Shown here piece by piece: positions 17,337 to 26,109 of a DNA stretch of 64,000 nt; the first letter of the stretch is position 1, and each line of letters begins with the position of its first letter. Source of the DNA: CAVRXT01 sp963725655 (GTDB lineage: Bacteria; Acidobacteriota; Terriglobia; Acidiferrales; UBA7541). The notes below the pieces were generated by a model. That model was not told the origin of the DNA. It searched no databases and saw nothing but the letters and a program-made list of their open reading frames with translations. The DNA lies in the NCBI GenBank assembly GCA_963725655.1, contig CAVRYY010000001.1:2480001-2544000 (forward strand), given 5' to 3'. A program made the translations under genes and the position numbers.

Positions 17337-18860
17337 CTATTGCGGAGGGGGATTGTTGTTGGAGCCGCTCTGCGGTTGATTGGTGTTGGAGCCGGAGTTG
17401 GAGTTGCCGCCCAAGCTGGAGCCGCCACCGAAGCTAGAGCCACCGCCGAAACTGGACCCGCCGCCGAAGCTTGAACCACCGAAGCTGCTGCCGCCGCCAA
17501 AGCTCGAACCACCGAAACCGCTCTGGGAGCCGTTGGTGCCGGTCTGGCCGATTCCGGATTGGCCTGCCGGGGTTCCGCCAGGCATGCCGAAGGACTGCGC
17601 ACCGCCGGCGACTTGCGCCATGGGGTTGTAGATGAACTCCCACTGCTTGTAGGTCTTTCCCCTCTTGTAAACCTTCAGGGAGCGCTTATCGATCTTGCTG
17701 GCCAGGCCAATTATGCTGCCGCCGATTACGGTGCCAGAGGATAGGCCTGAGGACGCCAGCCCGGTGCCGCTGCTGCCAAAGCCTCCGCTGCTGCCGCCGA
17801 AGCCGCCCCCGCCGCCAAAACTGCTGCCACCGCCAAAACTAGAACCGCCGAAGCTACTCCCGCCTCCGAAGCTGCTGCCACCGCCGAAGCTACTCCCGCC
17901 GAAGCTGCTGCCACCACCGAAACTGCTGCCACCGCCGAAGCTGCTGCCGCCGCCGAAACCGCTATTGCCGGTGTCAGTGCCGCTTTGGCCGGTTGACGAT
18001 CCGTTTCCCTGGGATTGGTCTGAGCCGGGCGCGTTGCCGGAACTCGCCGCGCCTTGGCCCTGGCCGGTGAGGCTTGCTCCGCCTGCCGTGCCTGGCTGGT
18101 TGCCGCTTCCGTTGGAATTGGCGTCAGTTCCCTGCTGGCCGTTTTGCGAGCCTTGATCGCTGCTAAAGCCTTGGCCGAATCCACTGTTGCCGAAACCCTG
18201 GCTGCTACCGAAGCCTTGGTTGCCAAAGCCCTGGCCGCCACCGAATCCTTGGCCGCCGAATCCTGAATTACCGCTCTGGCCGCCGAAGCCCTGACCACCG
18301 AATCCTTGACCGCCGAAGCCCGGGTTGCCAAAACCGGATTGGCCCGGCATCCCGCCGGCGAAGCCGCCTATCCCGGCGCCCATGCGCGCCATATTCGGCC
18401 CCATAGTCGTGATGGCTTCCGCCAATTCCATTTGCTGGAGGGTTTGATACTGAAGGCTGCCGACGAGCATGCCGCCCTGGGTGACGTAAATCAGGCGCCA
18501 CTCACCACCGCCCGGAACCATGGGGTCTGCGTAGAGCTTGCGCATGTAACGGACGGTGCCGTTCTGATGCTTGATTAGAGCGTCGAGGGAGGTGGGATAC
18601 TTTCCGAATTTCTGGCTGTAAAGGCGGATGCCGCGCTTGTATTGTTCGCCGCGCCAGATCATGTCTTGTTCGCGCTCGCGCCTGCCATTGATGAGGACGC
18701 TGGGGACCATTGCGCTCAGCGAGATCAAGAGAACGACTACCATGAAGAGAGTCAATAGGAAGGCGTACCCGCCCTGTTGCGAGCGGGGCCCGGAGCGGCG
18801 TGCGCGCACAGTTGGGCGCGTAACGGGAATGGTGTCGAGAGTGCGGTCGAGCAGGGTCAT
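17337..18860 (-). CDS. Pseudopilin-like protein with long Gly/Ser/Phe-rich repeats, last gene of the pilus block
   Basis: About 507 residues. A basic N-terminal tail (about 1-30) is followed by one hydrophobic segment (GYAFLLTLFMVVVLLISLSAMVPS) like the N-terminal helix of type II pseudopilins. It lacks a clean prepilin-peptidase site (no KGFTLIE). A globular part (about 55-150: RGIRLYSQKFGKYPTSLDAL, RKLYADPM, WRLIYV) resembles GspG. Low-complexity Gly-Phe-Gln-Gly and Gly-Ser-Ser-Phe-Gly repeats fill about 175-370 and again about 455-500. Between them is a conserved-looking island (IIGLASKIDKRSLKVYKR, WEFIYNP). The ATG at 18858-18860 is chosen; a TTG at 18959 would add 33 residues and neither has a good Shine-Dalgarno. 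It is 160 bases downstream of the pilP-like gene on the same strand. Confidence 0.75.
   Translation of the reverse strand: MTLLDRTLDTIPVTRPTVRARRSGPRSQQGGYAFLLTLFMVVVLLISLSAMVPSVLINGRREREQDMIWRGEQYKRGIRLYSQKFGKYPTSLDALIKHQNGTVRYMRKLYADPMVPGGGEWRLIYVTQGGMLVGSLQYQTLQQMELAEAITTMGPNMARMGAGIGGFAGGMPGQSGFGNPGFGGQGFGGQGFGGQSGNSGFGGQGFGGGQGFGNQGFGSSQGFGNSGFGQGFSSDQGSQNGQQGTDANSNGSGNQPGTAGGASLTGQGQGAASSGNAPGSDQSQGNGSSTGQSGTDTGNSGFGGGSSFGGGSSFGGGSSFGGSSFGGGSSFGGGSSFGGSSFGGGSSFGGGGGFGGSSGGFGSSGTGLASSGLSSGTVIGGSIIGLASKIDKRSLKVYKRGKTYKQWEFIYNPMAQVAGGAQSFGMPGGTPAGQSGIGQTGTNGSQSGFGGSSFGGGSSFGGSSFGGGSSFGGGSSFGGGSSLGGNSNSGSNTNQPQSGSNNNPPPQ
17770..17960. repeat. Imperfect tandem repeat encoding GGGSSFGG units
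   Basis: Repeated words of the form ccgccgaagctgctgcc run through this stretch inside the pseudopilin-like gene and encode Gly-Gly-Gly-Ser-Ser-Phe units. A shorter block of the same kind lies at about 17412-17525. The copies differ at third positions, so they are maintained at protein level rather than newly expanded. Confidence 0.7.
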
Positions 18861-19021
18861 ATTCGTTAGCCGCGTCGAAGGCCGATCCAGAAGCCGGAAA
18901 CCGGAGTCGGTTGCCGCTCGTGGCCATCGGCTTACTGCTTCAATACGTATGATGCGCAAAACGACCGAGGCGCATCGCGCTCAACGTCTGAATGTTGCGC
19001 CCTAGTAACGCGCGCGAAGCG

Positions 19022-19630
19022 TTACTGCGGGGCTTCGGCCTCGCCCTGTCCAGGAGGCGGCGCTGCACCGCCCAGGGCCGCGGCAGCCGCCGAACCAGCC
19101 GCCGGTTGGGTGATCGCCAGGGACGCTTTGCGACCGGTGCTTACTTCCTCGAATTCCGCGGTATCGTTGCCGATTTTCAACAATCGGAAATTGCTGAGGA
19201 GCAAGCTGCCCTCGGCCACGACGTAGACGTCGTCTCCGCTCTGAAAAAATCCCAGACGATTTGCGCCTGCACGATTCGAGACGTAACCAAAAAATGTTGC
19301 GGGGACGCTGGGAGGCGGTGGCGGAGGAGGCTGCACCGGCCCCATGTTTTTTCGGCGCTCCTCGGCTTTCTTCTCGGCTTCGGTGATGACCGGCGGCAAG
19401 GGGGTGGCGCTGAAAATATTGCGATGGGCGCCGGAGTATTCGAGCTTGCGAATCTTGTCCAGCATATCCAGGCGCAGCTCGGGATCCTGGACGTTCAGAG
19501 GCTGGAAGCCAGCGGCAACCGTGACGCCGGGAATTCCGGAGACAGAGTTGCGGTTCCACAGATATGCGAGCGCCCCCACCACCAGCAGGACGATCAACCA
19601 GATCAACTTATTACGTTCGCTCGCGATCAT
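19022..19630 (-). CDS. pilP: PilP/GspC-like pilus periplasmic protein
   Basis: 202 residues. One N-terminal membrane helix (about 9-25) is followed by a charged helix with a Pro-run linker (about 85-112). A small beta domain follows (about 112-170: ATFFGYVSNRAGANRLGFFQSGDDVYVVAEGSLL), which resembles the HR domain shared by PilP and GspC. Known PilP joins the inner-membrane PilMNO complex to the secretin. It lies directly downstream of pilO with a 4-base gap. Unlike most PilP it has no lipobox and keeps a membrane anchor, as GspC does. The C-terminal tail is Ala/Gly/Pro-rich and probably disordered. Confidence 0.72.
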   Translation of the reverse strand: MIASERNKLIWLIVLLVVGALAYLWNRNSVSGIPGVTVAAGFQPLNVQDPELRLDMLDKIRKLEYSGAHRNIFSATPLPPVITEAEKKAEERRKNMGPVQPPPPPPPSVPATFFGYVSNRAGANRLGFFQSGDDVYVVAEGSLLLSNFRLLKIGNDTAEFEEVSTGRKASLAITQPAAGSAAAAALGGAAPPPGQGEAEAPQ

Positions 19631-19634
19631 GCTC

Positions 19635-20186
19635 TCATGTCCGGAAATAAGTGCGCAGGCCCAGCTTCAGGCGAATCACGCCGCTCGAGGAAGTGTCGAG
19701 TTCGAGGGCGTTCAGCAGATAAAAATTCTTCGAATGCTCGAGCCCGTTGATGAACTGGATGACCGCGGAGTACGAGCCTTCGACCTCGGCGGTGATATCG
19801 ATCTGGGTGACGCCGCGGTCCTTCACGTCTTTTTGATTGAAGCCCATGCCGCCGGTCTTGAGCCCGGCCTTCTCGGCTAGCTGACCGAGATCGGCGACCA
19901 CTCCGGAATAGCCCGCGGATGCCGGCAGGAGCTGCTGCTTGTAAAAGTTGTCGCACTCGCGGCCCACGTCGGGGAAATGGGCGCGAATGGCCTGGCCGCG
20001 GTTGACGTCGGCCTTGAGCAGCTTGGCCTGGGTCTGCAACCTGCTGAGATTTTCGCGCATGGCCTGCGGACCGCCCATCACCGATTGCCAGCTGACGATG
20101 ATGAGAATGAGATCGGCCAAGAGGACCACGGCGAGGGAGCCGGCGATCCACAGTTTCCAGACGGGCTGATTGCGAAAGTATTTCAT
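19635..20186 (-). CDS. pilO: Type IV pilus alignment protein PilO
   Basis: 183 residues. A short cytoplasmic tail (MKYFRNQPVWK) leads to one membrane helix (about 13-30). A coiled-coil (about 35-75: MRENLSRLQTQAKLLKADV) and a ferredoxin-like alpha/beta domain ending in VEGSYSAVIQFINGLEHSKNFYLL then follow. This is the standard PilO build. With PilN it forms the heterodimer that aligns the inner-membrane motor with the secretin. The ATG at 20184-20186 overlaps the pilN stop (ATGA), indicating coupled translation; a GTG 15 bases upstream is less likely. Confidence 0.88.
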   Translation of the reverse strand: MKYFRNQPVWKLWIAGSLAVVLLADLILIIVSWQSVMGGPQAMRENLSRLQTQAKLLKADVNRGQAIRAHFPDVGRECDNFYKQQLLPASAGYSGVVADLGQLAEKAGLKTGGMGFNQKDVKDRGVTQIDITAEVEGSYSAVIQFINGLEHSKNFYLLNALELDTSSSGVIRLKLGLRTYFRT

Positions 20187-20752
20187 GTGGTTTCGTACCA
20201 CGCTTCGATTTCGAGCATGACCTTGTCGGTCTGGCCCTGGTTGCTGTCGACGCGCTTCTCACCATCCACGCGGATGCCGGAAAAGGCTTTGGATTCCTCG
20301 AGAGCGCGCAGGAATTTCACTTTACTGTCGTCGCTCAGCGCGCCAATCACCAGCTTCACGGCCACTCGCCCATTTTCGAGGTGCGGGGCGATGGTGATCA
20401 CGCGGACGCCGGCCGGGAGGGTGTCTTCGAGGTCCATGAATATCTTGGTCCAGGGAAAACTGCGCTGCTGGATCATGCCGTTGAGGAACGCGGAACGGTC
20501 CAAGATCTGGCGCGAACTGGGAGTCTGGAACAACGTGGCCAGTTCACGCTGCTGGCGTTCGGAATCGCGAATTTGATCTTCGGCGGCGGAAGTTTTCTGG
20601 CGGAGGTCGCGGTTCATGTTCCAGGTGACATAGGCGGCGTGCGACAGGACCACCAGCGCGATCACGCCGAGGGTACCGGTCAGTCCCGCGCCGAGCAGGA
20701 ACGGGCGATTATTTTGGAGGGCGTTGCTGGCCAGATTGAGCCGAAGCTTCAT
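20183..20752 (-). CDS. pilN: Type IV pilus alignment protein PilN
   Basis: 189 residues. It starts MKLRLNLAS, the short cytoplasmic motif by which PilN binds PilM. One membrane helix follows (about 19-38), then a coiled-coil (about 45-65: SAAEDQIRDSERQQRELATLF) and a ferredoxin-like domain ending with a conserved-looking LEIEAWYE. The ATG at 20750-20752 has a GGTGGAG ribosome-binding site and places the PilM-binding motif at the N terminus; a GTG 15 bases upstream is rejected for that reason. It overlaps pilO by ATGA and lies 48 bases after pilM. Confidence 0.88.
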   Translation of the reverse strand: MKLRLNLASNALQNNRPFLLGAGLTGTLGVIALVVLSHAAYVTWNMNRDLRQKTSAAEDQIRDSERQQRELATLFQTPSSRQILDRSAFLNGMIQQRSFPWTKIFMDLEDTLPAGVRVITIAPHLENGRVAVKLVIGALSDDSKVKFLRALEESKAFSGIRVDGEKRVDSNQGQTDKVMLEIEAWYETT

Positions 20753-20800
20753 TGTCCGCTCCACCATCCGAGAAACCTGCGACCGCTTAAGACACCCGCG

Positions 20801-21781
20801 CTAGGATGCGCCATTCATCATCCATCCAACCAGCGGCTCAAGCCCCTGGTTCATCAGCGTGCGGGCATCGCCGGGAAGAGTATGCAGCGTTCCCTCGCCG
20901 AGCGATTCCACCGGACATTTCATTTCATGGGCAATCGCGGCGCGGAAGGCATCGGTGCGGTCTGCGAATCCGGCGACGCGGACGCGGTCGATACCCACGC
21001 CCCAGGTATCCTGAAAATAGGCGACCGACGGGAAAATTTCCTCGAGCACGCCCTGCGGATCGACGGTTTCGGCCGAAGCGGACATGTTGGTGGTCCGAAA
21101 AACGCACAGCGAGTCGCTGCGAACGATCACCGTGGCGAGGCTCGCTCCGCTCATGCGCACCATCAGCGTGGCCCCCTGGGATTCCAGGAGCGGCAAACTG
21201 GCCAAGGAAGAGCTCAGAACTACGCCGGGCGCGGCTCCCTCGGCCTCGAAGGCTTGCTCGTACTCGCGCACGATTTCTTTGCGCGCGAGGGCCGCGATCA
21301 CTTCCACATTTCCGGTGCGGCCGGGTTGCTTCATCCAGGACAGGGTGGTGTCTTCGACGTCGAACGGCACGCTCTTTTTCAAACGCAGGCGCAGGAGCGG
21401 GGCGGCCTCATCGGCTTTGCGGGGAAAAGTGTCAAAAGAAAGAATGAAGACGCGGACCACTTCGTCAGGCAAGAGCAAGGCGATGGACGGGGGCCGGTTA
21501 GGGATTTGCCGGAGCAGCCGCGAGACGCTGCCGCGATAATTTTCGGCGTTGACGACGTTGGGGTCTACCGGTGACGGCTGAATGGTGCCGGCAGGCAGCG
21601 GTTCCACGCCGTAGCCGCCCAAACTTCCCTGGGCACTATTCCAGCGCGCCGCGGCAACGTAAGTAGGCGCCACTTCGCAGACACAGGTGGGATGCGGCAT
21701 GGCCGTGATCCATCGCGCAATCTTGCCGAACGGACCGCCGCCGCTGGCGGCGCTGGGAGTGCTGGCGCCGAGGGTGCTCAC
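20801..21781 (-). CDS. pilM: Divergent PilM-like actin-fold pilus protein
   Basis: 326 residues. Position directly before pilN and several PilM-like phrases (LLLPDEVVRVFILSFDTFPRKADEAAPLLRLRLKKSVPFDVED, DRVRVAGFADRTDAFRAAI) support PilM, the cytoplasmic actin-like ring protein that binds the PilN N terminus. The usual first phosphate loop (DxG-S) near the N terminus is replaced by CEVAPTYVAAARW, and other nucleotide-contact motifs are hard to see, so it may not bind ATP normally. The GTG start overlaps the stop of the upstream ATPase gene (GTGA), showing coupled translation. Confidence 0.78.
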   Translation of the reverse strand: MSTLGASTPSAASGGGPFGKIARWITAMPHPTCVCEVAPTYVAAARWNSAQGSLGGYGVEPLPAGTIQPSPVDPNVVNAENYRGSVSRLLRQIPNRPPSIALLLPDEVVRVFILSFDTFPRKADEAAPLLRLRLKKSVPFDVEDTTLSWMKQPGRTGNVEVIAALARKEIVREYEQAFEAEGAAPGVVLSSSLASLPLLESQGATLMVRMSGASLATVIVRSDSLCVFRTTNMSASAETVDPQGVLEEIFPSVAYFQDTWGVGIDRVRVAGFADRTDAFRAAIAHEMKCPVESLGEGTLHTLPGDARTLMNQGLEPLVGWMMNGAS

Positions 21782-23403
21782 TGGAAAGTTACCTTGTTGA
21801 TTTCACGCAAAGTGGTGACGCCGGCACGAATCTTGGCCAAGCCTGAATCGCGCAAGAACACCATGCCTTCGTCCTTGGCCACTCGCTTGATCTCGGAAGT
21901 GGGGCGGCGGTCGATGATCATCTCGCGGATGCGGTCGGTCAAATCCAGCAGTTCGCAGATCGCGGTGCGTCCGCGGTATCCGCTACCGGAACATTCCAGG
22001 CATCCGGCGCCTTCATACAGCGGGATGGTAGACCACAACTCCGGGTCGAGACCGGCCTCTTTCAGAACCTCGGGCGGATAGTGGATAGGGTGCTTGCAGC
22101 TTTCGCAGATCATGCGAACCAGGCGCTGGGCCAGGATGCAGTTGAGAGCGGAGACGAAATTGTAGGGCTCGACGTCCATGTTAACGAAGCGGCCGATGAC
22201 GTCGACGACGTTATTGGCGTGGACGGTGGTGAAAACCAGGTGCCCGGTAAGCGCGGACTGGATGGCGATCTGGGCAGTTTCGTGGTCGCGGATTTCGCCG
22301 ACCATGATCTTGTCGGGGTCGTGGCGAAGGATGGAGCGCAGACCGCGGGCGAAGGTAAGGCCCTTCTTCTCATTGACGGGAATCTGGGTGATGCCGCGGA
22401 CCTGATATTCGACCGGGTCTTCGATGGTGATGATTTTGTCTTCGTCGCTCTTAATTTCGTTGATGGCGGCGTAGAGGGTGGTGGTCTTGCCGGAGCCGGT
22501 GGGCCCGGTAACCAGAATCATTCCGTAAGGCTCGCGAATGTAGCGGCGAATGCGATGCAGCTCTTCATCGGAAAAACCGACAACGTCGAGGGTGAGGTTG
22601 CGAAATTTTTCGCTGAGAGTCTCTTTATCGAGGACGCGCAACACGGCGTCTTCGCCGTGGACCGAAGGCATGATGGAAACGCGGAAGTCGACGAAGCGGC
22701 CCTTGTAACGGACGCGGAAGCGGCCGTCCTGGGGGACGCGGCGCTCGGCGATATCGAGTTCGCTCATCACCTTAATGCGGGAAAGGATGGTGGCGTGCCA
22801 TTCCTTGGCAAGGGGCTGCATGGCGAATTGCAAGACGCCGTCAATGCGGTACTTCACGCAGACTTCGTTGCTGCGGGTTTCGATGTGGATGTCACTGGCG
22901 CGGCGCTCGAGCGAGGTGAAGATGACGGTATCGACGAGACGAACCACCGGGCTGACGCCGGAATCGGCGCTCAGGCCGGCCATGGAAATATTTTCTTCGT
23001 TCTCGTCTTCGCGAACCACCTGCAGGGTGAAACCTTCGGTGGCTTCGTCGAGCACCCGTTGCGATTGCTCGGTGCGCTTGAGTAAATCGCCGATCTGGGA
23101 AGCGATGGCCACGCGAATGGATAGCTTCTTGCCGAGCAACAGGGACAGCTCATCGGTCATCAGGAACTGACTGGGATCGGATACCGCAACGACCAGGTTA
23201 TTGTCGTGGGCTTCCAGGGGGACGAAATTGAAGCGGAACATCAGTTCCGCGGGAATAACCCGAAAAAGTTCGGGGTCAATGCGCTGGTCGCGCAGGTCGA
23301 GAAACGGGAAATGGTAGCGCTCGGCCAGGCGCCGAGTGCGTTCGATCTCTCCGGCGTCGTCACGCTGAACCTCCGGAGCTGGGGTGCGATTCACGGTTTC
23401 CAT
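21778..23403 (-). CDS. GspE/PilB-family assembly ATPase (second copy)
   Basis: 541 residues. An N-terminal MshEN/GspE-N-like domain (about 15-130) precedes the hexameric ATPase (about 145-530). Walker A GPTGSGKTTT, the Asp box IITIEDPVEYQ, Walker B GEIRDHETA, the His box GHLVFTTVHANN and a zinc-binding pair CESCKHP ... CLECSG are all intact, so it should power subunit assembly. It is one of two such ATPases here; the other is PilB at 32671-34386. Its partners on both sides (platform protein upstream with a 3-base gap, pilM downstream with overlap) suggest it drives the PilMNOP/GspG-like module. Calling it GspE or PilB is a matter of naming. Confidence 0.9.
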   Translation of the reverse strand: METVNRTPAPEVQRDDAGEIERTRRLAERYHFPFLDLRDQRIDPELFRVIPAELMFRFNFVPLEAHDNNLVVAVSDPSQFLMTDELSLLLGKKLSIRVAIASQIGDLLKRTEQSQRVLDEATEGFTLQVVREDENEENISMAGLSADSGVSPVVRLVDTVIFTSLERRASDIHIETRSNEVCVKYRIDGVLQFAMQPLAKEWHATILSRIKVMSELDIAERRVPQDGRFRVRYKGRFVDFRVSIMPSVHGEDAVLRVLDKETLSEKFRNLTLDVVGFSDEELHRIRRYIREPYGMILVTGPTGSGKTTTLYAAINEIKSDEDKIITIEDPVEYQVRGITQIPVNEKKGLTFARGLRSILRHDPDKIMVGEIRDHETAQIAIQSALTGHLVFTTVHANNVVDVIGRFVNMDVEPYNFVSALNCILAQRLVRMICESCKHPIHYPPEVLKEAGLDPELWSTIPLYEGAGCLECSGSGYRGRTAICELLDLTDRIREMIIDRRPTSEIKRVAKDEGMVFLRDSGLAKIRAGVTTLREINKVTFQ

Positions 23404-23406
23404 GAT

Positions 23407-24618
23407 TTATCCAGCCGCGCCTACGGAGAGAGAGAACATTGGCAAATAAAGAGCGATCAAAATCAAGGCTACCACACCGGCCATGAATACCAAAATTGCG
23501 GGTTCTACCCATGTTAGGAAGGCGGTAAGGCGCAAATTGACCTCTTCCTCGTAGAAATCGGCGACGCTGGCGAGCATGGCAGTGAGCGCGCCGGAGTTCT
23601 CGCCGACTTCGATCATTTCCAGGGCCATATCGGGCATCAGGCCTTCGACGGCGAGGGCCGAGCTGAGCGTCTGCCCCTCTTTCACCTTGGCTGCCGCGCG
23701 GCGGGTGGAGCTAGCTATCAGGCGGCTGCCCAAGGAGTTAGCTGAGGTCTCGACGGCGGTGACCAGTGGCGTGCCGCCGGCAAGGAGGGTGGAAAGAGTG
23801 CGCACGAACTGGGCCACCTGCGCCTTTAGCCAGATGTCACCCATGATGGGTATCTTGGGCTTCACGCTATCGAGGAGCTGAGCTCCCTGGTCGGTCCGAC
23901 TCCAGACGATGAGCAGGAAGATGGTTACCGCTAAGCCGGGGATGATCAGCACAATATAGTGACGAATGGGCAGCGCGATTCCCAGCACGATGCGGGTGAT
24001 ATCCGGCAATTTAACGTTGAGATCCGAATACAGCAGCGCAAATTGCGGCACGGCGTAAGTGACCAGAAACGACAAAACGGAAATCACCGCCACCACAAGG
24101 ATCGCGGGGTAGATCATCACCGTTTTGAGTCGATTGCGGAAGCCCTGGCTCACTCTCTGGAAGGCGATGTAATTGTCCAAAACGCCGGTAAGGTTGCCGC
24201 TCTTCTCTCCGGCCAGAATGGCGGTGGTGTACACGCCGGGGAAAACGCCCTGAGCCTCGAGCGCCTCGGAAAGCATGGCGCCTTCCCGGACGCGGTCGCG
24301 AACATCGATTAACATGGGGCGCATTCGAACCGCGGCGGCGCGCTCGGCGAGCAGCGAGAGCGCCTTTAGAATGGGCAGACCGGCTTTGATCAGAGTGTTG
24401 AACTGTTGATTGAAAATCAGGAAGTCGCCGCCGCGGACGACTTTATCCCTCCGGCGGGATGAGAGCGTGCCAACCAATCCCATGTCGCTGCGGATCGAGT
24501 AGACGTGCAAGCCCTTGTCGGCCAGGCGTTGCCGGGCTTCGGCCTCTGACGGCGCGGCCTCGGTAGCCTGAAAAACTCGTCCCGAGGCGTCTCCGACTTT
24601 GCAGATAAATTCAGCCAT
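23407..24618 (-). CDS. GspF/PilC-family inner-membrane platform protein (first copy)
   Basis: 403 residues. Two GspF domains (about 75-200 and 280-400) and three membrane helices (about 175-195, 220-245, 375-398) make the usual platform that converts ATPase motion into pilin extraction. The motif FNQQFNTLIKAGLPILKALSLLA and the closing EPAILVFMAGVVALILIALYLPMF are typical. The ATG at 24616-24618 is preceded by a plausible extended -10 element. Gene order lolA-gspF-gspE-pilM is tight, with a 3-base gap to the ATPase. It is clearly distinct in sequence from the second platform protein at 30289-31497. Confidence 0.92.
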   Translation of the reverse strand: MAEFICKVGDASGRVFQATEAAPSEAEARQRLADKGLHVYSIRSDMGLVGTLSSRRRDKVVRGGDFLIFNQQFNTLIKAGLPILKALSLLAERAAAVRMRPMLIDVRDRVREGAMLSEALEAQGVFPGVYTTAILAGEKSGNLTGVLDNYIAFQRVSQGFRNRLKTVMIYPAILVVAVISVLSFLVTYAVPQFALLYSDLNVKLPDITRIVLGIALPIRHYIVLIIPGLAVTIFLLIVWSRTDQGAQLLDSVKPKIPIMGDIWLKAQVAQFVRTLSTLLAGGTPLVTAVETSANSLGSRLIASSTRRAAAKVKEGQTLSSALAVEGLMPDMALEMIEVGENSGALTAMLASVADFYEEEVNLRLTAFLTWVEPAILVFMAGVVALILIALYLPMFSLSVGAAG

Positions 24619-24642
24619 TGTAGGGGTTTCGGACCCTTAGCA

Positions 24643-24651
24643 ATTCTAGCA
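24643..24651 (-). promoter_or_regulatory. Possible extended -10 promoter element for the gspF-gspE-pilMNOP genes
   Basis: The minus strand reads TGCTAGAAT, an extended -10 (TGN + TAGAAT), placed so that transcription would start about 15-20 bases before the platform protein ATG. No good -35 is seen at 17 bases, as is common for extended -10 promoters. It would allow the assembly genes to be made independently of the pilin transcript. Confidence 0.35.
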
Positions 24652-24796
24652 CAGACGTTCAAACGCAATAGGCGAGCGTTCCGGTAAGGTCAACCCGGTA
24701 GGAGAGCAAACCGGGCGTGGGGGTTGCCCATTTATCTCCCGATTTGTGCAGCAGGTTGCTAAGGCGACATGCGATCGGAGGGCGGAGGTTGCGGGG

Positions 24797-25501
24797 CTAA
24801 TGGATGCTGCCGACGAGGTCGGACTGATCGACGATGGCGACGCCGGTAGGCGGCTCGAAGTGAAATTTGGATTCCGGCAATTCGGGGTTCTCTTGCCAAT
24901 TGCCGAACTCGAACTCGGTTTCGGTATCGCCGGCTTCGCGAATCAGCACGCTGACGATCCGGTACTGCGCGTCGAGCCCCAGTAACACCTCTTTGAATGG
25001 GGCGGTGTCCTCCCCGGCTTCGGCGGCGCGGGGTGTGCAACGCAGCGTCTGCACGGCAGCGCCTGCGGTCGGGGCGGTCGAGTCTGGGCCATTCCCTACC
25101 AGTGCGATACGGCCGCACAAGCGAGAGAGACTCAATTTGCCGGTCAGCAGGGCGAAGGGAGTTCGCCAATCGGCACTATCGCGTACCCGGGCGCGGCTGG
25201 CGGTGCGATCGGCGGGGATGTAAAACCAGACGTTCTTGCCATCGACGAGGAACAGCTTGGTTTCCGGTGATTCATAATCCCAGCGCATGCGCCCCGGCCG
25301 GGAAAAGTAGACGCTGCCGGATTCCACCTGCGCCAGGCGTCCACCTTGCGTGTAGCGTTCCAGGAAGCTGGCGGAGAGGGTGTGGGTATGGTCATACCGC
25401 GATTGGACCGCACGCACGATGGATGGTACGTCGGAGGAGGGCGACGCGGACGACGAGGGCGCAAATGCAGCGAGCGCCAACCAACACAACATTGGCCACA
25501 T
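24797..25501 (-). CDS. LolA-like outer membrane lipoprotein carrier inside the pilus block
   Basis: 234 residues. A signal peptide (cleavage after about residue 19, SSSAS) is followed by the LolA fold: an early helix with VQSRYDHTHTLSASFLERYTQGGRLAQVESGSVYFSRPGRMRWDYESPE, then LFLVDGKNVWFYIPAD and DAQYRIVSVLIREA. Known LolA ferries lipoproteins across the periplasm to LolB. It starts 29 bases after the second pilin gene and precedes the platform gene, so it is within the pilus transcript. A pilus-dedicated role, for example carrying a pilotin, is inference; it may equally be the cell's general LolA. Confidence 0.85.
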   Translation of the reverse strand: MWPMLCWLALAAFAPSSSASPSSDVPSIVRAVQSRYDHTHTLSASFLERYTQGGRLAQVESGSVYFSRPGRMRWDYESPETKLFLVDGKNVWFYIPADRTASRARVRDSADWRTPFALLTGKLSLSRLCGRIALVGNGPDSTAPTAGAAVQTLRCTPRAAEAGEDTAPFKEVLLGLDAQYRIVSVLIREAGDTETEFEFGNWQENPELPESKFHFEPPTGVAIVDQSDLVGSIH

Positions 25502-25530
25502 GGGGCGAGTTTAGCAGAAAGGAAGTGCGG

Positions 25531-26085
25531 TTACTGGATGGCGGGATTGCTGAGGGTGGGAGCGGTGCCATCGGTGCTGAAGCGGATCACGCCGGTTTGG
25601 TCGATGAAGAAGCCCCGTATGCCGGTGTAGGACACGGTGATGGGCAAGGCCGTGACGTAAAACGATGTGACCCCTGGAAGGGTGCATCCCGTGGCGGCGG
25701 ACGTATTCGCTGGGCCTGGGGTAAACGTAAAGATGTAGCCGCTTTTCTTGCTGGTATTGCCGGATCCGTTGTTGGAAAGAACGCTATCGAGTATTTCCGC
25801 GCTGACGCACGTTGCTGTACCGCCGTCGGTGCCGCCCAAAGCGCCGAGGGAAGGCGCGTAACCATTGCCGTAAGTGGTGGAGTAGCTGACCGAGGCGGTA
25901 TTAATGGCTCTTAGGCTGAAGACCGCGGCGGATTCATTGGCGGCCATTTTTGCATGAAGCAGGTTAGGGATGGCGATGGCGGCGATGATCAGGATAATTG
26001 CAACCACTATGAGGAGTTCGATCAACGAGAAGCCGGCAGGCGCTCGGTGAGACTGGGTGCCGTTTTGTATCGGGAGCGGCTTCAT
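25531..26085 (-). CDS. Second type IV pilin (minor or alternative pilin)
   Basis: 184 residues. A leader of 18 residues ends in AG before FSLIELLIVVAIILIIAAIAIPNLL, the class III signal and conserved N-terminal helix with Glu5, so it should be processed by prepilin peptidase. The C-terminal domain has two cysteines (in TATCVSAE and TGCTLPG) that could form the pilin disulfide, and it closes with GFFIDQTGVIRFSTDGTAPT, very like the first pilin. It has an AAGGACC ribosome-binding site. It sits just beyond a strong terminator, so it should be made in smaller amounts than the first pilin. Confidence 0.92.
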   Translation of the reverse strand: MKPLPIQNGTQSHRAPAGFSLIELLIVVAIILIIAAIAIPNLLHAKMAANESAAVFSLRAINTASVSYSTTYGNGYAPSLGALGGTDGGTATCVSAEILDSVLSNNGSGNTSKKSGYIFTFTPGPANTSAATGCTLPGVTSFYVTALPITVSYTGIRGFFIDQTGVIRFSTDGTAPTLSNPAIQ

Positions 26086-26109
26086 AATTTTGAGGTCCTT
26101 GTTACCTTG

